Made by a program: the position numbers and the translations under genes. A stretch of DNA of 33,034 nucleotides from Stenotrophomonas maltophilia (GTDB lineage: Bacteria; Pseudomonadota; Gammaproteobacteria; Xanthomonadales; Xanthomonadaceae): assembly GCF_013464485.1 (NCBI RefSeq), contig NZ_RAUX01000023.1, forward strand, positions 52,527 through 85,560, read 5' to 3'. The notes beneath the pieces were generated by a model, which was given only the letters and a program-made list of their open reading frames with translations, did not search any database and was not told the DNA's origin. Of this stretch, positions 29,033-33,034 are shown piece by piece. Numbering within the stretch: position 1 is the first letter of the stretch; each line of letters begins with the position of its first letter.

Positions 29033-29079
29033 GTAGTGCCGGCCGCTGGCCGGCAATGCCAACCAAGGTTGGCATCTAC
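29033..29079. repeat. SMAG inverted dimer (head-out pair)
   Basis: GTAG-TGCCGGCC-GCT-GGCCGGCA (29033-29055) abuts an inverted unit TGCCAACC-AA-GGTTGGCA ending ATCTAC (29056-29079). This is the textbook SMAG dimer of Stenotrophomonas. It lies between the DUF2065 gene and its terminator, in the 325-base gene-free gap 28801-29125. Confidence 0.9.
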
Positions 29080-29125
29080 CAGAGCCGGGCCACGCATGTG
29101 AACGCAGGCGACCGCCCCGGGGCGT

Positions 29126-29311
29126 CTAATGGCGCACCCACCACAGCAGGCTCAGGCCGGCCAGCAGCACCAGCCCGCCGAAGCTGCGCAGGGCCGGGCT
29201 CGGCATGTCCAGCAGGCGCTCGGCCATGCGCTTCCAGGCGAACGGGGCGACGAACAGGAACAGGCCTTCCAGCACCGCGACCAGGCAGACGGCAGCGAAC
29301 AGATCTTTCAT
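29126..29311 (-). CDS. DUF2065 family small membrane protein (YjeT-like)
   Basis: 61 residues with two membrane helices: KDLFAAVCLVAVLEGLFLFVAP and RSFGGLVLLAGLSLLWWVRH. It fits the DUF2065/YjeT family, found between hflC and purA in many proteobacteria. Function is unknown; proximity to HflKC suggests a membrane protein quality role. The ATG at 29311 has GGAG at 7 nt, and a complete intrinsic terminator (29325-29360) ends only 13 nt upstream of the start codon. Confidence 0.85.
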   Translation of the reverse strand: MKDLFAAVCLVAVLEGLFLFVAPFAWKRMAERLLDMPSPALRSFGGLVLLAGLSLLWWVRH

Positions 29312-29324
29312 GGGGGACTCCGGA

Positions 29325-29360
29325 AAAAGCACGGGGCCCGGCATCTGGCCGGGCCCCGTG
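29325..29360 (-). terminator. Intrinsic terminator/attenuator between hflC and DUF2065 gene
   Basis: On the minus strand the stem CACGGGGCCCGGC / GCCGGGCCCCGTG (13 bp, loop CAGAT) is followed at once by CTTTTTCC. The U-tract ends next to the GGAG ribosome-binding site of the DUF2065 gene. It lies 19 nt past the hflC stop. Confidence 0.8.
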
Positions 29361-29378
29361 GGGTACTGCCCTGCGACC

Positions 29379-30242
29379 TCAGCGGTCGTTCTTCAGGTAC
29401 TGCAGGAACGGGTCGTTCTTGTCCAGCACGATCACGCCGTTGCCGTCGGTCATGGAGCCGCGGTAGGCCTCCAGGCTGCGGTAGAACGCATAGAACGACG
29501 GATCGGCCGAGCCGGCCTTGCCGTAGATGCGGGCCGCGTCGGCATCGCCTTCACCGCGCAGGCGCTGCGCGTCACGCTCGGCTTCGGCGATCAGCACGGT
29601 GCTGTCACGGTCGGCCTGGGCGCGGATGGTCAGCGACTGCTCCTCGCCCTCCGCACGCAGCTTGGCGGCTTCCTGCTTGCGCTGGGCGCGCATGCGCTCA
29701 TACACGTCGTTGATCACCTGGCTGTCGGTCGGCAGGTCCACCTGCTTGATGCGCAGGTCGATCATCTGCATGCCCAGCCCGGCCACCGCTTCGTTGATCC
29801 CCTTCAGCTGCTCGGCGATCAGCTCGCTGCGGTCGCCGGACACCAGCTGCTGCAGGGTGCGCGAGTTGATCTGGTTGCGCAGCGAGTCGGTGATGATCGG
29901 TGCCAGGCGGGCATTGGCGATACGCGGATCGCCACCGGTGGCACGGAAGTAGTCACCCACATTGGAGATGTAACCGATGGCGAAGAAGTCGACGCTGACG
30001 TCCTTCTGCTCAGCAGTGAAGTAGCGCGCCGGGGCGGTGTCGAGCACCTGGAAGCGGCGATCGAAGACCTTCACCGTTTCCACCACCGGCACCTTGAAGT
30101 GCAGGCCCGGCTTGATGTCCGAACGCACCACCTTGCCCAGGTTGAGCACCATGGCGGTCTGGTCCTCACGGACCACGTATACCGAGCCGAGCAGGCCCAG
30201 CACCACCGCCACGATCACGGCGATCCAGATTGGACTCTTCAT
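29379..30242 (-). CDS. hflC: HflC, FtsH-modulating SPFH protein
   Basis: 287 residues. An N-terminal membrane helix (MKSPIWIAVIVAVVLGLLGSVYVV) is followed by the SPFH/prohibitin domain (REDQTAMVLNLGKVVRSDIKPGLHFKVP) and a long charged coiled coil (ERMRAQRKQEAAKLRAEGEEQ through EAERDAQRLRGEGDADAARIY). It ends with FYAFYRSLEAYRG, typical of HflC. With HflK it forms the large periplasmic cage that restricts FtsH protease access. The start overlaps the hflK stop by ATGA, giving coupled translation and 1:1 supply. Followed by a strong terminator. Confidence 0.96.
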   Translation of the reverse strand: MKSPIWIAVIVAVVLGLLGSVYVVREDQTAMVLNLGKVVRSDIKPGLHFKVPVVETVKVFDRRFQVLDTAPARYFTAEQKDVSVDFFAIGYISNVGDYFRATGGDPRIANARLAPIITDSLRNQINSRTLQQLVSGDRSELIAEQLKGINEAVAGLGMQMIDLRIKQVDLPTDSQVINDVYERMRAQRKQEAAKLRAEGEEQSLTIRAQADRDSTVLIAEAERDAQRLRGEGDADAARIYGKAGSADPSFYAFYRSLEAYRGSMTDGNGVIVLDKNDPFLQYLKNDR

Positions 30243-31372
30243 CGGCTGCCCTCCTCACGGCCGCTCGGTCGCCCGGTCGGGCGGCCCACCGGCCGGCCCG
30301 GATCACGGGACTGTTCCACCCCTGCGCCCGGTAGCGACGGCATCACCACCTCCGGGTTGGTCACCCCCGGCGGCGCCGAGGTGGTGGGACGCGTATCGCC
30401 GGTCATCGGCACATAGATCAGCTGGCGACCATCGCCACCGATCACCTTGCGGTTCTCGCTCAGCACCTGCTGCACGGTCTCCAGCCACAGGCGCTTGCGG
30501 GTCACTTCCGGGGCGTCCTTGTACTGGGCCTGCAAAAGGCTGAAGCGTTGCGCGTCACCCTCGGCCTTGGACACCACGGCCTGCTTGTAGCCTTCGGCGG
30601 TGGTACGGGCACGCGAGGCCTGGCCTCGGGCTTCCGGCACGACCTTGGCGGCGTAGGCCTGGGCTTCGTTGATCAGGCGCTCCTTGACCTGCTGGGCACC
30701 GTTGACCTCGTCGAAGGCCGGCTTGACCTCTTCCGGCGGACGGGCATCCTGCAGGGTCAGGCCGGTCACGGTCAGGCCGGTCTTGAACGCCTTCAGCAGC
30801 GCCTGCAGGCGCTCTTCGGCGGCCACGGCCAGCGGGCCACGGTTGTTCAGCACGGCGTTGAGGTCGGCGCGGCCGACTTCTTCGCGCACCGCACTCTGCG
30901 CCGACTGCTCCAGCACCTGGTTGGCATCCACTGTGCCGAACAGGTACTGCTGCGGGTCGTCGATGCGGTACTGGACGTTCAGCGAGACATTGACGATGTT
31001 CTCGTCGCGGGTCAGCACCGGCACCTGGATCGAGAAGGTCTTGATCTCGGTGGCGTTGACCTTGGTAACCGATTCGATCGGCCACGGCAGCTTGAAGTTC
31101 GGGCCGGGCTGCAGGATGCGCGAGAACTGGCCGAAGCGCAGCACCACGCCACGCTGCTGTTCGCCGATCAGCTGGAAGCTGGAGAACAGCACCAGCAGCA
31201 CCACGGCCGCCACCACCCAACGCACGATGCCGCCGTCGAACAGATCCTTCAGCGGCCCGGGCAGACCGCCCCAGCCACCACCATTGCCACCGCCGCGGGA
31301 GCCGAACGGCCCGCGTCGATTGTCCTCGGGGCCTTGTCCGCCCTTGTTGCCGCCGGGTGTATTCCAGGCCAT
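30239..31372 (-). CDS. hflK: HflK, FtsH-modulating SPFH protein
   Basis: 377 residues. A glycine-rich cytoplasmic head (GGNKGGQGPEDNRRGPFGSRGGG) precedes the membrane helix (WVVAAVVLLVLFSSFQLI, about 52-69), the SPFH domain (GEQQRGVVLRFGQFSRILQPGPNFKLPWPIE), a coiled coil and the HflK C-terminus KRLWLETVQQVLSENRKVIGGDGRQLIYVPM. The tail is extended by a proline/arginine-rich repeat (GRPVGRPTGRPSGR). The ATG at 31372 has GGAG 5 nt away. First gene of the hflKC unit. Upstream there is no hfq or hflX; the divergent acuI gene begins 153 bp away. Confidence 0.96.
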   Translation of the reverse strand: MAWNTPGGNKGGQGPEDNRRGPFGSRGGGNGGGWGGLPGPLKDLFDGGIVRWVVAAVVLLVLFSSFQLIGEQQRGVVLRFGQFSRILQPGPNFKLPWPIESVTKVNATEIKTFSIQVPVLTRDENIVNVSLNVQYRIDDPQQYLFGTVDANQVLEQSAQSAVREEVGRADLNAVLNNRGPLAVAAEERLQALLKAFKTGLTVTGLTLQDARPPEEVKPAFDEVNGAQQVKERLINEAQAYAAKVVPEARGQASRARTTAEGYKQAVVSKAEGDAQRFSLLQAQYKDAPEVTRKRLWLETVQQVLSENRKVIGGDGRQLIYVPMTGDTRPTTSAPPGVTNPEVVMPSLPGAGVEQSRDPGRPVGRPTGRPSGREEGSR

Positions 31373-31441
31373 GCACGCTCCATCAAGATTTGGGCTGCGG
31401 CGCGGGCCCTTCCCGCACCACCAGCCGTGAAACCATTACCG

Positions 31442-31447
31442 ATCATA
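31442..31447 (-). promoter_or_regulatory. Candidate -10 element of hflK (TATGAT)
   Basis: TATGAT on the minus strand lies about 70 nt before the hflK start, in the AT-richest part of the 153-bp divergent gap. There is no good -35 at 17 nt. Confidence 0.3.
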
Positions 31448-31525
31448 CAAGATGGGGCGGATCGGCAGGATCGAAAGGGGCCCGGCGGGGTAAGGTGGCG
31501 TTTTCCTCGAAGTCAGGCAGCGCCG

Positions 31526-32521
31526 ATGGCCCCCACCACCCCGTTCACCGCCTTCCGCATCGAAAACGACGACGCCGGCTACCGCAGCGGCCTGGCCCAG
31601 CTCAATGTCGACGACCTCAACCCGGGCGAGGTGCTGATCCGCGCGCAGTGGTCCTCGGTCAACTACAAGGACGCTCTGGCGGGCACCGGCAAGGGCAGGA
31701 TCCTGCGCCGATTCCCGCTGGTGGGGGGCATCGACGTGGCCGGCACCGTGGTGGCCTCCAGCGATCCAGCCTGGCGCGAGGGCGATGCGGTCCTGACCAC
31801 CGGCTGCGGCCTCAGCGAAACCCGCGACGGCGGCTACAGCCAGTACGTGCGGCTGGAGTCGCGTGCGGTGATCGCCCAGCCGGCCGGGCTGACCCCGCGC
31901 GAGGCGATGGTGCTGGGCACCGCTGGGTTCACTGCGGCGCTGGCCCTGCTGCGCATGCAGGACAACCGGCAGACCCCGGAACTCGGCCCGCTGGCGGTCA
32001 CCGGTGCCAGCGGCGGTGTCGGTGCGCTGGCGCTGTCGATCTTCAGCCGTGCCGGGTACCGCGTGCACGCGGTCAGCGGGAAGCCGGACCAGGCCGATTT
32101 CCTGCGCAGCATCGGCGCCACCGAGGTACTACCGCGCGACGCACTGGCCGACACCGGCCCGCTGCAGTCGGCGCGCTTCGGCGGTGGCCTCGACAATGCC
32201 GGAGGCGACATGCTGGCCAGCCTGCTCGCGCAGACCGTGCCCTACGGCAGCGTGGTCAGTGCCGGTCTGGCCGCCAGCCCAACGCTGGACATGACCGTGA
32301 TGCCGTTCATCCTGCGCGGTGTCTCGCTGCTGGGTGTGTCCTCGGCCAATGCGCCACGCAGACTGCGCGAGGAGGTCTGGGCGCGGCTGGGCAACGAATG
32401 GAAGCCACAGCACCTGGAGCGGATCTGCACTGCCGAAGTCGGCCTCGATGGTCTGCCCGCCGTATTCGAGCGGATGCTGGCCGGCGGCTCGCTGGGGCGC
32501 ACGGTGGTGCGGATCGACTGA
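31526..32521 (+). CDS. acuI: Acrylyl-CoA reductase / YhdH-family NADPH quinone-type oxidoreductase
   Basis: 331 residues, a medium-chain dehydrogenase/reductase without zinc ligands. It matches the YhdH/AcuI group in VNYKDALAGTGKGRILRRFPLVGGIDVAGTV, GYSQYVRL, AMVLGTAGFTAALAL and the NADPH loop GASGGVGALA. E. coli YhdH is 324 residues. AcuI reduces toxic acryloyl-CoA to propionyl-CoA, but many members are annotated only by likeness. The ATG at 31526 has AGGCAG upstream. It is divergent from hflK and has an 88-nt gap before the PilH-like gene. Confidence 0.88.
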   Translation: MAPTTPFTAFRIENDDAGYRSGLAQLNVDDLNPGEVLIRAQWSSVNYKDALAGTGKGRILRRFPLVGGIDVAGTVVASSDPAWREGDAVLTTGCGLSETRDGGYSQYVRLESRAVIAQPAGLTPREAMVLGTAGFTAALALLRMQDNRQTPELGPLAVTGASGGVGALALSIFSRAGYRVHAVSGKPDQADFLRSIGATEVLPRDALADTGPLQSARFGGGLDNAGGDMLASLLAQTVPYGSVVSAGLAASPTLDMTVMPFILRGVSLLGVSSANAPRRLREEVWARLGNEWKPQHLERICTAEVGLDGLPAVFERMLAGGSLGRTVVRID

Positions 32522-32566
32522 ACGTCGCAGGCAGGCGACGGACGGCAGGCGCGCCCCTCCCGCCGG

Positions 32567-32596
32567 TAATGTGCCCGCACTACACTGCGGGCATTA
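32567..32596. promoter_or_regulatory. Inverted repeat directly upstream of the PilH-like gene
   Basis: TAATGTGCCCGCA and TGCGGGCATTA (one bulged base) flank CTACAC and end 13 nt before the start codon. As RNA it would form a stem just before the ribosome-binding site GGGGA. There is no U-tract, so it is not a terminator; operator or translational control are possible. Confidence 0.45.
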
Positions 32597-32609
32597 CATG
32601 GGGAACAAC

Positions 32610-32981
32610 ATGGCACGCATTCTGATCGTCGACGACTCACCGTCGCAGCTGTTGGGGATACAGCGCATCGTCGAGAAGCTCGGGCACCAGATCCTGACCG
32701 CCACCGACGGCGCCGCCGGGGTCGAAACCGCCAAGGCCGAGCTTCCCGACCTGGTCCTGATGGACGTGGTGATGCCCAACCTCAACGGTTTCCAGGCCAC
32801 CCGCACCCTTGCACGCGACGAAGCGACCCGGCACATCCCGGTGATCCTGGTGACCACCAAGGACCAGGACACCGACCGCATGTGGGGCATGCGCCAGGGC
32901 GCCAAGGCCTACATCACCAAGCCGTTCTCGGAAGACGAACTGTCCGAGGTGCTGGAACGGGTGTTCGCCGGGCAGGGCTGA
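32610..32981 (+). CDS. pilH: Single-domain response regulator, PilH-like
   Basis: 123 residues, a lone receiver domain. Acidic pair DD at 8-9, phospho-acceptor Asp52 (LVLMDVVMPNLNGFQATR), Thr/Ser switch in LVTTKDQDTDRMWGMRQGAKAY and Lys104 (ITKPFS). MARILIVDDSPSQ and NGFQATR-TTKDQ-WG-RQGA match PilH of the Pil-Chp twitching system. PilH acts on type IV pilus retraction with PilG. The second ATG (32610) was chosen over 32598 because GGGGA lies 5-6 nt upstream. No other pil gene is in the window, and the sequence ends 53 nt later. PilH versus another CheY-like protein is moderately sure. Confidence 0.85.
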   Translation: MARILIVDDSPSQLLGIQRIVEKLGHQILTATDGAAGVETAKAELPDLVLMDVVMPNLNGFQATRTLARDEATRHIPVILVTTKDQDTDRMWGMRQGAKAYITKPFSEDELSEVLERVFAGQG

Positions 32982-32994
32982 AACATTCCGGTGG

Positions 32995-33014
32995 GTGCCA
33001 ACCTTGGTTGGCAC
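32995..33014. repeat. SMAG-like palindrome at window end
   Basis: GTGCCAACC-TT-GGTTGGCAC stem-loop lies 13 nt after the PilH-like stop. The final 20 bases hold nothing else. Confidence 0.65.
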
Positions 33015-33034
33015 GCTCTTCTCGTGCCGGCCGC

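Noticed and set aside
30548-31525. Long N-terminal extension of the acuI frame
   Set aside because: Antisense to hflK; the reductase fold begins at the ATG at 31526.

Overview
The window looks like a chromosomal segment of a Stenotrophomonas species, most likely the S. maltophilia complex. The coding DNA is GC-rich (roughly two thirds G+C). The protein set is typical of Xanthomonadaceae. The gaps are full of short GTAG-headed palindromes (SMAG-type REP elements), such as 29033-29079, 12428-12499 and 19145-19210. No tRNA, rRNA, insertion sequence, prophage, integrase or CRISPR array was seen; this is ordinary core chromosome with repeat-rich gaps.

Layout. 1-303 is non-coding repeat DNA. 304-3383 holds a secreted DUF3103-like protein, a DUF819 membrane protein and a divergent VOC protein. 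3498-9845 is an envelope-modification locus: a sensor kinase and response regulator on the minus strand, divergent from a plus-strand run of an ArnT-like GT-C glycosyltransferase, a PAP2 phosphatase and an EptA/MCR-type phosphoethanolamine transferase. 9846-10421 is a second repeat-rich gap. 10422-12386 is an M2 (ACE-like) peptidase lipoprotein. 12513-15238 holds a small hypothetical protein, a siderophore-interacting ferric reductase and a Bcr/CflA efflux pump. A TATAAT promoter and a tandem glycine riboswitch (15471-15633) lead into gcvP (15704-18571). Next come a PhnB-like VOC protein, an amino-acid permease with a PAS-AraC regulator, a histone-H1-like lysine-rich protein, a lower-GC secreted hypothetical protein and a methyl-accepting chemotaxis protein. 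25165-26782 is a tight pair of cell-wall enzymes (L,D-transpeptidase and M23 peptidase), whose last 65 bp overlap an opposite-strand membrane protein gene. The minus-strand block hflK-hflC-DUF2065-purA follows, in the same order as in E. coli. The window ends with an AcuI/YhdH reductase and a PilH-like response regulator.

How the genes work together. The clearest module is the two-component system facing three lipid A/LPS-modifying enzymes, a probable cationic-peptide (polymyxin) response locus. The glycine riboswitch should match glycine decarboxylase synthesis to glycine level. HflK/HflC form the SPFH complex that modulates the FtsH protease.

Most unusual signals. (1) Three copies of a 102-103-nt element (114-215, 9939-10040, 10177-10279) can each fold into a 25-bp outer stem enclosing a second stem. 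One copy differs from the other two on both strands of the stems in a compensating way, so the fold rather than the sequence appears conserved. (2) A complete intrinsic terminator between hflC and the DUF2065 gene has its U-tract abutting the next ribosome-binding site. (3) A SMAG palindrome forms the stem of an intrinsic terminator at 1557-1588.
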